NCBI RefSeq assembly: GCF_020520425.1
Contig: NC_079487.1
Span: 125,634,385 to 125,698,384, forward strand
Reading direction: 5' to 3'
DNA length: 64,000 nt
Origin: Spinacia oleracea
Lineage: Eukaryota; Streptophyta; Magnoliopsida; Caryophyllales; Amaranthaceae
The notes below the pieces were generated by a model. The model searched no databases, was not told the origin of the DNA, and was given only the letters and a program-made list of their open reading frames with translations. The position numbers were made by a program, and so were the translations under genes. Shown one piece after another: positions 39,861-51,725 of the stretch (positions are counted from its first letter, which is position 1; each line of letters begins with the position of its first letter).

Positions 39861-42800
39861 ATGGAAAAGGCTGGAAAAACTAAGAAGGGTTATTTTCCGG
39901 GGCCTGATTACCAGGAAGATAACAAGGAATCTCTTATTGATATTGAAATGGATGATGATACTGAACTTTGGCTCATTCAGTTGCCTGATGATCAAGTATT
40001 TTTCTCCTCCTTTTAGTTAGTTTATTGTTTTCTTGTTGTTTATTTTTCCCCTTGATTTAGGTACTCCGTGCTATTTTAGAGGTGCCGCTGTGCCGGTATT
40101 GATTTTGTCTTAATTTCAATTTCGTGGGAATTGTTATAGAGTATTAAATGGTTTTCATGTTAGTCAGTATACTTGTGCAGTTGTGCCAGACACAAGTACA
40201 TGTTCAAGGTCCGACTTTAGCTAAAATGTGAAAAGTTTCCATGATTTTCCCAAAAATGAAGTGTCGGAATGTCGATGATACAACACAGGCACTTGAGGTG
40301 AGATGAAGAGTTCAAGGAACATACATAATTAACTGTTTTATTTTTGTGTTATGAGGGTACATGTGCACATGAAGTTTAAGAAATCCATAATAGTTTTACA
40401 AAGTGCAATGTATGGAGAAAATTAGTGGAATAGTCGATATAAAACTGTATGTGTGTCTCTTTCTTAAAATTTTACTAACGGTGAGAATATATGAAGAACT
40501 TGTATTGGCAACTTGGAGGAAAGAGAAAGTGATGCTTAGGATTCGACATTTGGTGAAGGACTGCTAAACCTGAAAAGTGATACCTTATTATTTTCACTAA
40601 AATGACCTGTTTTGTGTTATATAACGTTCTTTCTTATACTCCCTCGTCCCTTTGTCCTAGATGTTAGATTTAAGCTAACATTTTCCCTTAATGACTGTAT
40701 TAAGTACTGAGTTGACTTGCCAGTCTGTGTTTTTCTTTCCCCCTCAGTCTCCTCCTTTGATAACTTGACTCTTGGATAGAGAGAGTACTCTCATACTTAA
40801 GATCTTGCAGAAAATAAGTATCTTTTACAATGCTGAAGCTAGTTTCGCACTCAACTTGCCCTCTGATGTGTGATACTTCTGTGCGGAAGGCCGGTAATAG
40901 CTAGTAGTCTTTTTTAAGCTATTGGAGAAAATTTGACAATTTCAGTTATAATTAGAATATATAATGCACGGAGTATTATTTTTCATTTCTCCAAAAGAAG
41001 TTATTATATTCTTTTTCCAACATATGTTGTCCTCCTTGTATTATTAGTTTTGAATTGAGGTACTAGTACTGCTACTGTGTTGTGATATGAGCATTTTGTA
41101 TTCGTGTAATCATTCCCAGCCTTTTGGGCCAGAACTTGATGCAGTTTTTGTTAAAGGTTCGGAGCTCTTTTTATCTAATATCTGAATCTTAAGAACAAAT
41201 GAATTTATGAGCCATCTCAGTAGTGATTCATTTTATTAGTTGTGTCATTGTGTGTGCTTACTTGTTGCTTTGTATAAGCCTCTATTGAGAACATGTTCCT
41301 TGTATAGCTGAAAGAAGTATGGTTAGTCCTTTTGTCATTGAATGCAGCCCTGTTCAGGCTTGCAGGACCTTAGAGTAGTAAGCTTGGTGAATTGATGCTA
41401 CTACTATAACCAGTCAACATCTTATATGTGTACTGTGTAGCCATTAGTATCAGTGCCACCATTTAGCAACGTGACCTTGAGTGATGTCATATCACTGCCA
41501 CCATTTAGCAATGAGATTGGAACTGATGCTATGTCACTGCAAGTCTGCAACAATTTAGCAATAAAACTGATAGTGCTGCAGTCGCATCTATGCTTCCCTT
41601 TAATTCATTTAAAGATATATGACCTATTGACCTGGGTTCAAATTGGTGGCCTTTGGCTCCGAAACAACTTTTTGGAAAGTTTATACGAAGTACAAGCTAA
41701 TGAAGTGGCTTAGGTGTAATAAGGGTAATGACGGCCTGAGAAAATGCATTAGAAGTCTATGAGGTTACTTTGAAGTTTTAAGGCATTATAAGTAAGTTTG
41801 GAAGCAAGAGTGAAAGCGAATGGATTCTTTGTTGGTGGTCAACTTTTAGTAGCAATGTCTTCTTTGTTACCAACTATTTCAAGGTCATTTCACTTGGTGA
41901 TGAAAGTCGGGTTTGAAAGCTTTCCATGAGTAGGTCATACATAAACTTTTAGTTAAGGCGGGTGTAAAATAAATTTCATAAGGTGGGTGTAAAGTTACCT
42001 CAATGCTAAAAGGTTAGCTCGATATAATATAAAAGTCGTTTATTTTTTTAGTGATATAACTTTTCTCTTCAATAAATATCACCCCTTCGAAAATACTCGT
42101 AACTCATTATGTATGAAGATATCCATAATCCCTTTAAAAAAATTTCCCTTCAAAACTTACTTCCTATTTATGAAAAAGTTAATCAAAACATGATAAAAGT
42201 TATCAAAAAACTATTTAAAAGTTATCCCGATGTACAATAAATTTATTGTACACCCGGGGTACGCAAGACCTTTTGAAGATCATAAGCTAAAATCCGCCTT
42301 CAATTGAGCAAGTTATGGCTAATTGAAGTTGAGCTGCCATACCTGTCAGTTGCACGACAATTCATGCAAGTTAGCTGGCTCTTGCAAAATGATTGGAAGT
42401 CAGCGTAACATCTTGCACGACCAGTCTTGCAAATGTTTATGCTCATGCAACTTTCCGGGAACGTGAAATTTCACATCTCCGTGTTCTCTTTAACTGAAAT
42501 GGTATTACCCCTTCACTTCTAATCTGAGGGTCCATATTAGAAATTGTTAGGGTACCCTGAAGTAATACTAGCTACCCTATAAATGGGGTAGAGAAAACTT
42601 GTGTGCAAAACTTCTGTTTATTCATGAATTTATGAGATTTTCTCCCATATTGGCATCTTTGTGATTGTTCAATTGTAATCAAACTGTGTGTTAGATTTAA
42701 AATGGAGAACCTTGATTTCATTGAACTTTGTGATTATTGAATTAAATTTTTATGTTTTGCTTGCCTTCTTATTGATTATCGGATTTATCCCCAAAATGTA

Positions 42801-44307
42801 TTTGGTAGTATCTCTTGGCCACCAATACGTTTGATAAGTATGAACTGCGCACTGCCACTGACCACTGGTTCACTATCAGTTGTAATACTAAGTCAATGTC
42901 GGAGAATAATTTATGTGAGTCTAATAATAATGTTGTATTATGATTGTTGTCATTTCTTTTGGTGTTCTATGACTCTGCCATATTAGCAAATTAACATAGT
43001 CGTATCACTCACATGTGAAGTTTAGCTAATATTGTTAATTTTCTTTTAACATTATTGAGTTGGATTTACTAAAGGCTTGGAAAGGATTCATCAGTTTTTC
43101 CTGTTGAGCTTGCATGTATAAGCAGTAGCGGTTGGTGTTTTGTGTTTGTGTGCCACCAATGCAACGTTTTTTACTGAATGGATGTTGATTATTGTTGGTG
43201 ATAATCTTTCTGTTTTTTTGTTTTTAATTTTTTTTACCTTGAGTTGGATATTGCTTTGTTAACAGGCTGTTTCTTGTGTGTGTAGTTTCCTGATTTAGAT
43301 GGGCAAAAAGTGTCACTAGATCTTGATGCAGATGGACTCTTGGGCAGTGTTGAGGGAAAATCTGGTATTCCGCCAAAGCCCTAAACATTCTTTCAAATGC
43401 CCCTCACCCCGTCAAAGCTGCTTAGATAATAGCCTAAAATACATATGCTCCCCTGGCTTATTAACAGAGTGTCCAGAACTGTAAATTTTAGCATTGATGG
43501 TTGCTTGTTTGTTGCAGGTAAAGTTTATAATTTTGTCAATTATCCATCCGAGGTGGAAGATGTTACAGTCTTTCTATCCTCTCCATCTGGTCCGAAAGTT
43601 GGTACGTCTTAAATTATAATTTTGAGTTTCTCTTGTTGATGTTTTGAACAAAAGGGAACCAGAAACAACACCTCTGAATGATCAGTTCATTTATAATACA
43701 GAATTTCATAAAGAAAGGATCACTTGCGTATGAGCTAATTGCTTGTTTTGGACAAAACCTTTGTTGCAAATCATATTCAAAGTGCTGATCATTTTAAAAA
43801 AGATAGAAAATCATTTCAGCTTATTAACTATTGTATTCTCAAACACACATTAGTCAGATGCAAGGAGCCACATGATATATTTTCTCTGCCTAATCTGCAT
43901 CTGTTTTCCTGTCAGCTGGGAAGATTTCACGGCATGTTTCGCTGGTTAATTTTCCAGATCCAGAAGAACTAATAGCCCTTGAAAATGATACAAAAAACCA
44001 AGGGCCAATGAGTTCTATGACAAATTCTTCACGTAATTTTTCAACTCCTTCAAGGAGTCAGAAAACTCCACATTCACAAAGTAGGAGCCGGTCTTCTCTT
44101 ACTACCAGCAAAAGAAGCTCTCGATCAGAGGTAACTGATGTATCAAAACAGTCAAAAAGAACCAATGGTGAGTCATCCAGGTACACCAATCAATCTACTC
44201 AAGACTCGGGGCGGGGCCGAAGTGATGTTAGTCATGTGACCTATTCAGGCTCATCAGAGCTTTCGCAACGAAAGAAATCAAAGAGGAAGACAGATAGTCA
44301 AGTTTGA
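39861..44307 (+). CDS. Mediator-associated protein 2-like
   Basis: Four coding exons (39861-39995, 43286-43364, 43518-43601, 43916-44307) join in frame to 229 residues. The N-terminal half is the conserved part: GYFPGPDYQED, DDDTELWLIQLPDDQFPDLDG, then a short VYNFVNYPSEVEDVTVFLSSPSGPK beta-rich segment and GKISRHVSLVNFPDPEEL. The C-terminal third (about 150-229) is Ser/Arg/Lys-rich, unstructured, and ends in a basic RKKSKRK cluster likely to serve nuclear entry. The pattern matches, as far as I recall, Arabidopsis Mediator-associated protein 2 (At5g64680), a nuclear protein co-purified with Mediator. An upstream leader exon ending near 39394 and spliced to 39853 is likely, because GT follows a CT-rich leader there and AG stands just before the ATG. 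Intron 1 (3.3 kb) carries MITE-like sequence. Confidence 0.8.
40639..40785. mobile_element. Degraded MITE in intron 1
   Basis: TACTCCCTCGTCCCTTTGTC at the left faces GGATAGAGAGAGTA at the right. The inverted match is poor beyond the outer bases, so this is a tentative call. Confidence 0.35.
41957..42260. mobile_element. MITE-like element in intron 1 with 22 bp palindrome
   Basis: Left end AAGGCGGGTGTAAAATAAAT faces a right end whose inverse starts GGGTGTACAATAAATTTATT. A perfect 22 bp palindrome with arms TGTACAATAAA lies at 42231-42252. A near copy is at 55284-55305. Confidence 0.5.
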
Positions 44308-46692
44308 TAATGTCTGTAACTTGTCGAAGAATGTATTACCATGCATTTTGCACAACGATTGCAACATTTTAATAGATAATCTTTGTGTTTTCAGCAAGGA
44401 TGTGTTCATATTTTTAGAGAATGTTTTTCAGTAACTGCTTTGGCTTGTGATTAAGTTTAAACTTCATTTTGACATGAATTGAAATTAATCCGATATGGCT
44501 AACTGAATCTTGCTGGTCGTTTTGATTGGATTCTTTTACTATTTCAGCTTGTTCTTGAAGCTGCTTGGTTCTTTGATGTAATTGACTTGTTGGAATTCTG
44601 TTCAAGCTGAATTATGGTTGAAATATGTGTTATTTTGGCATGGAATCATAAACAATTCTCATGTTCTGTGTGGTATAAAATTTACTGCAAAGTTAAATTT
44701 GGTTGTGATAATTCTCAAGAGTGTGGTTCGAAGATGTTGATTACCAATCACTAAGATTCACATGCCAACTTCAGTTGAGTTAGACATGGAATTATCTAGG
44801 AATCTTTCTCCATTGATATATTTTTATTTGGTTTTTTTTTGTAACTAAAATTTTATTGATATCAACCAATTAGAAAAAATTCACAAGCTATGAGACAAAA
44901 GATTGTATTGCATCAACTCCTATAAAAAAAAACGTAAAAAAAGATTGTATTGCACCAACTACCATATGCTCAATAAAATATGAAGTAAATTATTTTGCCT
45001 AAAATTCATCGGCAAACAAAGTGGTGTGACTAACGCAAGACGAAAGGATCATATAGTACAAATACTTAAAGTTCAGTCACACATCTAGGTCATAGCAGGT
45101 TGTTAAGATTTTAAGAGACAATATAACTGTATGGGAAAATCTTCAATAGTTACTTTTAATTTGGACACCACACAAATTTACATGGCAGAAGCAATGACAC
45201 TTCATAAAGGACTTCAAGATGCAATCCCCCTCAACATCGACAACATCTACATTGAAGGTGATAATCTTTTAGTTATCAACGCTGTCAAAGGTATTTAGAA
45301 TGTTCCTCGGTAGCTTCACACTATCATCAACAATATCAAAAATTCTACTTCGTCATTTCTCTTCAGTTTATGTTTAACATGTCTACAGAGAAGCAAACAG
45401 AGCGGTAGATTGAATAGCTAATGTAGGATATCTCGTTACAGATTCTATGTATATCCAGCCTTGTAATGGTAAACAGTTAAATTCGACTGTAAACAATGAT
45501 TACTTGTATTTTCTTCTTATCTATCAAAAAGAACAAAAATATAGCCACATTAAAAGATCACATGTGAGTTTCCCACATTGCTTAAGAGAGACAGAAGGGT
45601 TCACTATGTAATGGTAAAGGACTACGAGTAGGACTCAAACCTATATTTAAACATGTATTTTACAATAGTTCAAATTAGGCCAGATCAAAACTTATAAAAT
45701 CCAATCCAAACATGCGATGCTTTCCTTTAATGAACTTTCAATTTTTTTGGGGGTTCTATTTCACAAAAACAATACTCCTAAAATATTTGAAAAAAGATGA
45801 TATGCACGTGATCTTCATCATATGGTGAGCTATTTATAATTGATGAAGCTTCTCACTCCTCTCAGGTTGTTTTTGTCCACTAAGCTTGTCCAGGTGGTCG
45901 TCTTGAATTCCCAGCTCTCCTGGATAAAGCAAAAGAAAAAAGAAGATTATAATAAGACATTAAGACTAATTACTGGAGTAATTATGTAATTAGTAATTAT
46001 TGATTCATCCTAGCTATACTTTGTACATAGTATGAAGTGAGGTACAAATTGTACATGGCAATGTAACCAAAAGTCTATTTTCGTTAATTGAAATAAAAAT
46101 GTTACTCTCAATTTCTTTTTTTAGGTACGATTTTCTTTACACTAGTTTGGTGTGGGCATTTGTTTTAATTCGATGGGAAATTTATTTTGTTTTGGCATAT
46201 TTGTTATTCCGTACTAGCTAAACATTATTGATTTCCTTTCTCATTTATTTCGCTGTCATGTAAATATAAAAGATGGCTGACACATGTCGCGATATACGGA
46301 TAAAAGTTGTTACAATTAATTTTAGATTATACTTCATATTTAACGGATGAGACATTATTCAAATCCATTTTGGATAAATTATTATATTTTTATGTAATGG
46401 GAGAAAATAAATCTTTACTACATAGTCATGTTACTCTTCAAACTAGCAAGTCTTGGAACAAGTCGAAATTGGCGATTATTCGATGTCTAATTTGAAGGAC
46501 CCACCAAATAAATATGCATCCATGGCCGAATTCTTGTGGAGTATGAGATATCCAAAGAAAATTTCAGAAAGAACTTCAAAGAAGTGGAATTAATAATATC
46601 TATCATACGGAGTATGTACATTTCGCACGAGTAAGCCCAAAGGGAATTACCCTCAACTACACGCACAAAGGTTAACACGTTAACGTTACATA
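44308..46692. other. Intergenic; LINE remnant inside
   Basis: 3' flank of the Mediator-associated gene, then a LINE RNase H remnant (listed) and AT-rich sequence. Small frames around 44414-44605 and 46307-46495 carry no motif. Confidence 0.5.
45190..45535 (+). pseudogene. LINE 3' remnant with RNase H-like domain, second copy
   Basis: Translation from about 45183 reads MAEAMTLHKGLQDAIPLN ... IYIEGDNLLVINAVKG and then meets stops. It aligns with the copy at 19260 (EGDNL, NAVKG, then an IIxxIK segment). The tail ATTACTTGTATTTTCTTCTT then a short A-rich stretch matches the end of the first copy in type. Decayed and 5'-truncated. Confidence 0.72.
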
Positions 46693-46974
46693 CTCCCTCC
46701 GTATTTATTTAAGAGATACACTTGGCCGGGCACGGGTATTAAGAAAAATAATTGAATGAAATAAAGTAATAAAACAAGTGGGGTTAAGTAGATATTTTAA
46801 TAAGAAAAACAAGTGGGGACCATGTCATTTTAGGGAGTGGGGGTGGGGGTGAGGTGTATATATATTATTTAATTAGATGGTGGGGTAGATAAGTTACTAA
46901 AAATGGCAAGTGTATCTCTTAAATAAATACGGCCGGAAAAGGCAAGTGTATCTCTTAAATAAATACAGAGGGAG
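46693..46974. mobile_element. Stowaway-like MITE with doubled right end
   Basis: Begins CTCCCTCCGTATTTATTTAA and ends AAATACAGAGGGAG between TA dinucleotides. The unit GGCAAGTGTATCTCTTAAAT plus AAATAC occurs twice at the right end, with GGCCGGAAAA between. Same plan as 9837-10119 and 13161-13493 with a third, unrelated unit. Confidence 0.85.
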
Positions 46975-46994
46975 TATATAATCAACTGCATAAC

Positions 46995-47330
46995 TTAAAT
47001 TTTTGAGCACATCTTTCGTTCTTTCCGCGGTTTAAAGTGATTGTTACGAACACGAGGGAACGCCCGTGGTCTCTCTAAACAACCAGCTAACCCGACCGCG
47101 TATTCCAAAAAGGGAGCGAGACTGCGGAGAGTGATCGGGGAGTTCAGAGTTTCAGACAACCGAATTGGTTGAAGGAAAGGAAAATCTTTAGTCAATTTAA
47201 TAAGCACGGAACGATTAAGCTAGGGCAAAATTAAATAGAATGATCTTTTTGGATTACGAGGTCGGGTCGGCCACACGTTCACGTTTCCAAAGTGAATGAC
47301 GCCGGCTCATGTATAACACACGCCATTTAG
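46995..47330. other. GC-richer block, possibly organelle-derived
   Basis: About 300 bp with much higher GC than its surroundings (GAACGCCCGTGGTCTCTC, CTAACCCGACCGCGTATTCC, GGGAGCGAGACTGCGGAGAG). A minus-strand frame (46995-47207) is open through part of it. The style recalls plant mitochondrial DNA inserted in the nucleus, but I cannot place it. Confidence 0.3.
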
Positions 47331-47772
47331 GTGAACATAGATCCATGTGTACATACACGACGCTAGATAGAGTACATTTTGCAAGAGAAAACAACTTTGA
47401 GGACTGTTTATGTGTTGCCTTTGCTTATTAAAGCATTCTTTGACCAGCTTTCCCAGTTCAAAACATGTACCCCGTTCAAAATTGTGGAGGGTTTGGCCGT
47501 CAAAAAGGGAATAAATAGTCAATTAAGAATGGATTTGTTCACTAATTAAGCATTAATTATGTATTCTTACTAGTAACTCTATGTACAAACTCAAGGATTC
47601 TCAATTACTCCGGCCGTAGTACATTTGTTAGTTGATACTTCCTTTGTTTTCTAACAGCTGCAACACTTTTTTCAAATGACAATTTAATTTTAATTGCATC
47701 GCTGTTATTTTTGGCAACAACTCACTATTCAAATTATAACTTTTCCCTTTACTTTGGTTTAATCTATTACTT

Positions 47773-48007
47773 AGGCTCTGTTCTGTTCGACTTCTTTTGA
47801 CTTATTATAGACAAAGTAAGATCAAATAAGTTCAGATAATATAAGTTCAGCAAAAATATGTTTTTGTCAGACATTTTCACACACAAATAAGTTTATTTCA
47901 GACAAAATTAGTTTTTTTTTTCCAGATAAAATAAGTTTAGAGAAGTTCAGTTAAATTCAGATAAATTTAGATAATATAAATTCAGTCAAAATAAGTCCAC
48001 AACGCCT
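47773..48007. mobile_element. MITE-like element with AGGC termini
   Basis: Left AGGCTCTGTTCTGTTCGACT and right inverse AGGCGTTGTGGACTTATTTT share their outer bases. The interior is full of AATAAGTTCAGATAA words on one strand and is non-coding. Confidence 0.42.
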
Positions 48008-48950
48008 AACACCCACTATTAATCCCCATATCCAAACCAACGTTACAACTACAATCCACAGAGTTCTAGAGAACGGAGGAGTATATATGCTAGTACTACG
48101 TACTAGTTACAGAGACTGAAAAGAGAGGCTTCTACTTTGATAAGGCAACAAAAGCAACTTGAAAATGCTAAGTTTTTGCAAGTTACTTTAAAGAAGATGC
48201 TTGTTTCAGAAAATAACCTCTTTAATATCTTTATTAAAAACAATTACTTAGCTAACAGGTTCTTCTCTGTAAGATATTGTAAAGAAGAAAAAAGATTGTT
48301 GCACAAATAAAATTAAAGAGTACGTTAGTTTCTGCAAAAAGCTTCATTCTATTCAAAGTGGAACCAAAATTATATGTTAATTAACTTTAACCAAATTTAT
48401 ATTCTACTTGGAATATAGTAAAGCATACAACAAGCTGAGTTTGCTTTTCATTTGCTTTGGTTGGTGAATATTGAAATTCAGGGGTACTTTAGTAAAATGA
48501 GTTTAGCTCACCCATTACGATTTACGACGACTTTAGTCATGGGCAACCTGATGATTTTTCCAAGGCAGTATTCACGTACTGCAAGGAAGCAATCGCAACA
48601 ATATAATTTGACATAACAAAGATGTTAAAATTAAAACTCGTAGTAATAAAAAACTTTCGCGTTATATTTATGCACGCCTCTATATGACTATATATGGAAG
48701 TTTTTCATTTTATGCATGCCCTTTAATAACATGAAAATTACGAGAATATATACTTGCTTTTTTAAGAGAAAATTTGTTTAGCTATGAAAATAGTATATTG
48801 AACTACTCCGTATATATAGAAGGCCAATATTCTTTGTTTACTTCAGGGCACACATGTGATATAGACAAATCATAGAATGCTTCTCAAGATAAGATAAATA
48901 ATAAATTACTTTACATTATTCTCAAACGAGTATGATAAGGGTATACATGT

Positions 48951-48984
<34 letters not shown>

Positions 48985-49480
48985 TTTTTTTTATTTTTAT
49001 GGAATATCTAAACTATATAATTAAGGGACATAAAAATCCTAGAAATTTTAGTATGGGGTCGTGAAAAAAAAACTACAAAATCAATTATAGTGTAAAGAAA
49101 ATGTCACAAATAATTATTACATTATTTCAGAGAAATCCTATATATAATCGCAAATAAACGATAATAAGGAAAATAACGGTATATTTTTCACTCATTTCAA
49201 AACTTTTAAATGAGCAAAATTTATTTTTGAGCAGAAATTGCACCCGAGTGCATAATAGAACTCCTGAAAAACACATGGATATGTATTCAATTATTCATGC
49301 ATGTATTTGGCCCAGGGTTTCGTTTAATTTCCATGCAAGAAGTACATAATAAAAGAAAATTTCAGAATTATTTAGAACATAATGGAAAATTGTGAATTAG
49401 GAAGTCCTTCTAACAAAGATTTAAACCTAAACAATCAAAAGAGGGAGATAAAACCTGAATATTAGAATGAAATTAACATT
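48008..49480. other. Intergenic, no gene recognised
   Basis: AT-rich; a long T run at about 48953-48982 and one TACTCCGTA word at 48804. It is the 3' flank of the CLE gene on the minus strand. Confidence 0.5.
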
Positions 49481-49780
49481 CTAGCAGCTATTAACACACC
49501 TGTTATGTATAGGATCAGGACCATTAGGTACTTTTCTTTTGCTCATGTAGTTAATATCCACCTTCGAACGCGCCGATAACTTCCCTCTTCCAACCGTGGT
49601 TACTTCATGTTTCACATTATGCTTGTCCTGAGATTTTGTTGTTGTTGTTGTTGTTGTCATCGTCGTCGTCGTTGTTCCTCTACTTGCTAAAACTCCAAAC
49701 AAAGAAAGCCACAAAAAGCTTACTAACGTAATTACTCTTAATAATCCATTCATAGACTTATTAAACTTCCTACTACTCAT
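49481..49780 (-). CDS. CLE peptide precursor, CLE25-type
   Basis: Secreted signalling-peptide precursor of 99 residues as drawn. A hydrophobic signal peptide (about 11-32), a threonine-rich spacer coded by ACN triplets, a basic linker, then the 12-residue CLE motif RKVPNGPDPIHN (82-93) before the tail RCVNSC. This motif equals what I recall for Arabidopsis CLE25, a root-derived dehydration and vascular signal perceived by BAM/CLV1-class receptors; the role here is inferred. Two points are open. First, a TATA box at 49811-49820 is so near the first ATG that transcription may start at it; the second ATG (residue 10, at 49753) gives a cleaner signal peptide. Second, AACAG|GTGTGT right after the motif looks like a splice donor, so the last residues could differ. 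Confidence 0.9.
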   Translation of the reverse strand: MSSRKFNKSMNGLLRVITLVSFLWLSLFGVLASRGTTTTTMTTTTTTTKSQDKHNVKHEVTTVGRGKLSARSKVDINYMSKRKVPNGPDPIHNRCVNSC

Positions 49781-49810
49781 ATTCCAACTTCTCTAATTTG
49801 TTCTCCTCCT

Positions 49811-49820
49811 CTATATATAA
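49811..49820 (-). promoter_or_regulatory. TATA box of the CLE gene
   Basis: TTATATATAG on the minus strand, 31-40 bases before the first ATG of the CLE frame. A start site about 30 bases downstream would fall at about 49782-49785 and favours the ATG at 49753. Confidence 0.55.
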
Positions 49821-50192
49821 GTTTTGGGAAACTAGCTAGCTAGAGCAAGGAAGATCGAAAATCAATGATTATTGCATAATGAGGAAGAATTGATGTGTAA
49901 GATAATTGGTTAGGGCGCGGGCCGAAAAGAGAGATTAAGAAAGTAATTAGTGATTAATTACTTAATTAGTCTAAGATTTATTTGTGTTTAGGGTTTTTCT
50001 CTAACTTGAAAGAGAGGAAATGAATGAGGAATAGCTAGAAAAGGCAAGGAAAGAATTCTTTCTTGTTAAGGAGATTGTGTCTAATAATAACTTGTCTTGA
50101 AGGATGTTTGCATGGTTGGTTTTTATTGTTGATATCTTTATAGGATTTTGTAACACTTTCTCGAACTTAGAGGAGAGAGAAAAGCTAATTAA

Positions 50193-50210
50193 GGGGGGGG
50201 GGGGGGGGGG
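50193..50210 (+). repeat. Run of 18 G
   Basis: An uninterrupted G18 tract about 415 bp upstream of the CLE start codon, C18 on the gene strand. The overlapping minus-strand frame (50001-50297) gets its proline run from this tract and is not credited. Confidence 0.9.
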
Positions 50211-51207
50211 ATGAGATGAAGATCTTAGGTGGTTTGGAACGTGACATGGAGACAAGGCTCCTCTTGCTTTATAGTGGTGAGTTCCCAATACCAACACTAC
50301 ACTTTTGCTTTGAATTGTGTATTTTCATGCATCTAGAAAAAAAATACAATGCCCCAAAAGGATATACTTAATATCATCCCTTAGGTATGTATGAGAACAA
50401 GATAGACCAATATTGTGTGACTCGAGCGATGTTCTATGTTTTTACTTTGAATCTCATATGGTCACTAATAGCAAATAAACACACACATATTTTAAATTAG
50501 ATTTATTTTTGCACGGGGCTGAAAAACGTTGTGAATAGCTTGTTTCGACTCAATAGAAGTTGGATAGCTTGTCAAAGAGGAATTTGAGTGGATCCATCTT
50601 TAATAATTTGTACATAAATCTGAAAGGAAAGTCAACATCCTTCCAATGAAAATGGTAGTTCATTTCAAATTACTTATCTTTTTCTTCATAAATTGCGGTT
50701 ATCATTTGAGATGGTATAAGGTGAGAATGAAAATTTGTGAAGAAAAATACAAGTCTGGAATAAGATTTCATTAGCATGGACATTATGAATCTATTTTCCT
50801 TGTCAAATCACACGTAAATTCGATCTCATTCCACAATTTAGTACCTGCCATCGAACTAACCGTTAAAATTATTGCTAAGCATTAGGCCTATTTGGTTCAT
50901 TATTAGTAAAGGCCGGAAAGGAAGAGAAAAGAAAGGAAGGGAAAAGAAAGAAAAGAAGGGAAATAGATTTTATTTTCCTGTGTTTGGTTTAAGGGAAAGA
51001 AATGAAGGGAAGAGAAAGAAAATATAAATGACAGCTTTTATTTTTCTCTTTCCTTCCAAATTCCTCAAATTTTGGGAGCGATTTCCTTCAATATTGTTCA
51101 AAGAACGTCAAATTCTCAAAATGCGCCACTTTTTAACTTAATTCCCATCATACCGTCCATGTCAGCATTAAAACCGTTTTTTTTTTTTTTTAAACGAAGC
51201 GGAACTA

Positions 51208-51280
51208 AACCGCTATCTCAGGTAGCGGTTGACTTAAGTAAACCGCTATCTGAGGTAGCGGTTTATATGAGATAGCGGTT
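51208..51280. repeat. GCGGTT hairpin cluster, left
   Basis: AACCGCTA-loop-TAGCGGTT occurs twice (51208-51230, 51241-51262), followed by one more TAGCGGTT half-site at about 51273-51280. Confidence 0.9.
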
Positions 51281-51318
51281 TATGATCACTATTTATAAAT
51301 GGTAAAAAAAAAAAAAAG

Positions 51319-51375
51319 CGCGTCAGGTAGGGGTCGAACCTATATATGACGCTCTATCCATTGAGCTACAGACGC
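51319..51375 (-). pseudogene. Truncated tRNA-Arg-like pseudogene
   Basis: On the minus strand it reads GCGTCTGTAGCTCAATGGAT (acceptor, D arm) and then TAGGTTCGACCCCTACC (T arm) with the pairing 3' acceptor TGACGC. Most of the anticodon arm is missing, so the length is 57. It resembles plant tRNA-Arg(CCU) as I remember it. Confidence 0.75.
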
Positions 51376-51441
51376 TGATGTTGATAAGTTAAATTTGGTA
51401 ATGTTTATAATTAATATTAAGAAATGGTAAAAAAGAAATAA

Positions 51442-51515
51442 GCGTGCTAGGTAGGGGTCGAACCCACGACCTTCTACTTAGAAACACGCTCTAACCACCA
51501 CTGAGCTACATACGC
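51442..51515 (-). pseudogene. Second tRNA-Arg-like pseudogene (74 nt)
   Basis: Minus strand: GCGTATGTAGCTCAGTGGTG, D stem GAGC, then a 5 bp anticodon stem TTTCT/AGAAG closing only a 4-base loop AAGT, then GTGGGTTCGACCCCTACC. Length is right for a tRNA. The anticodon loop is three bases short and the D loop is enlarged, so it should not be functional. Confidence 0.75.
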
Positions 51516-51597
51516 AATTGATGTCACAAGAGGTTACTTCTAAGTTATATTTCTATTTAAACTGTAATTCATGTTAAAAATAATTTACAACTAAGCA

Positions 51598-51725
51598 AAC
51601 CGCCATCTGAGATAGCGGTTTTGTTTTAAAGCAAACCGCTATCTCAGATAGCGGTTTATAACATTGAACCGCCATCCGAGATGGCGGTTTGCTTTAAAAC
51701 GAAACCGCTATCTCATATGGCGGTT
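51598..51725. repeat. GCGGTT hairpin cluster, right
   Basis: Four AACCGC(C/T)AT-loop-AT(A/G)GCGGTT hairpins in a row, separated by TTTAAAGC- or ACATTG-type spacers. Paired substitutions (CCATC/GATGG, CTATC/GATAG) tend to keep the stems. Confidence 0.9.

Noticed and set aside
42540-42760. TATAAAT-containing block starting TGTTAGGGTACCC, considered as an LTR
   Set aside because: No matching end, no target duplication and no second copy in the window.
50001-50297. 98-residue minus-strand frame with a proline run
   Set aside because: The run comes from the C18 tract, and there is no signal, domain or conserved look.
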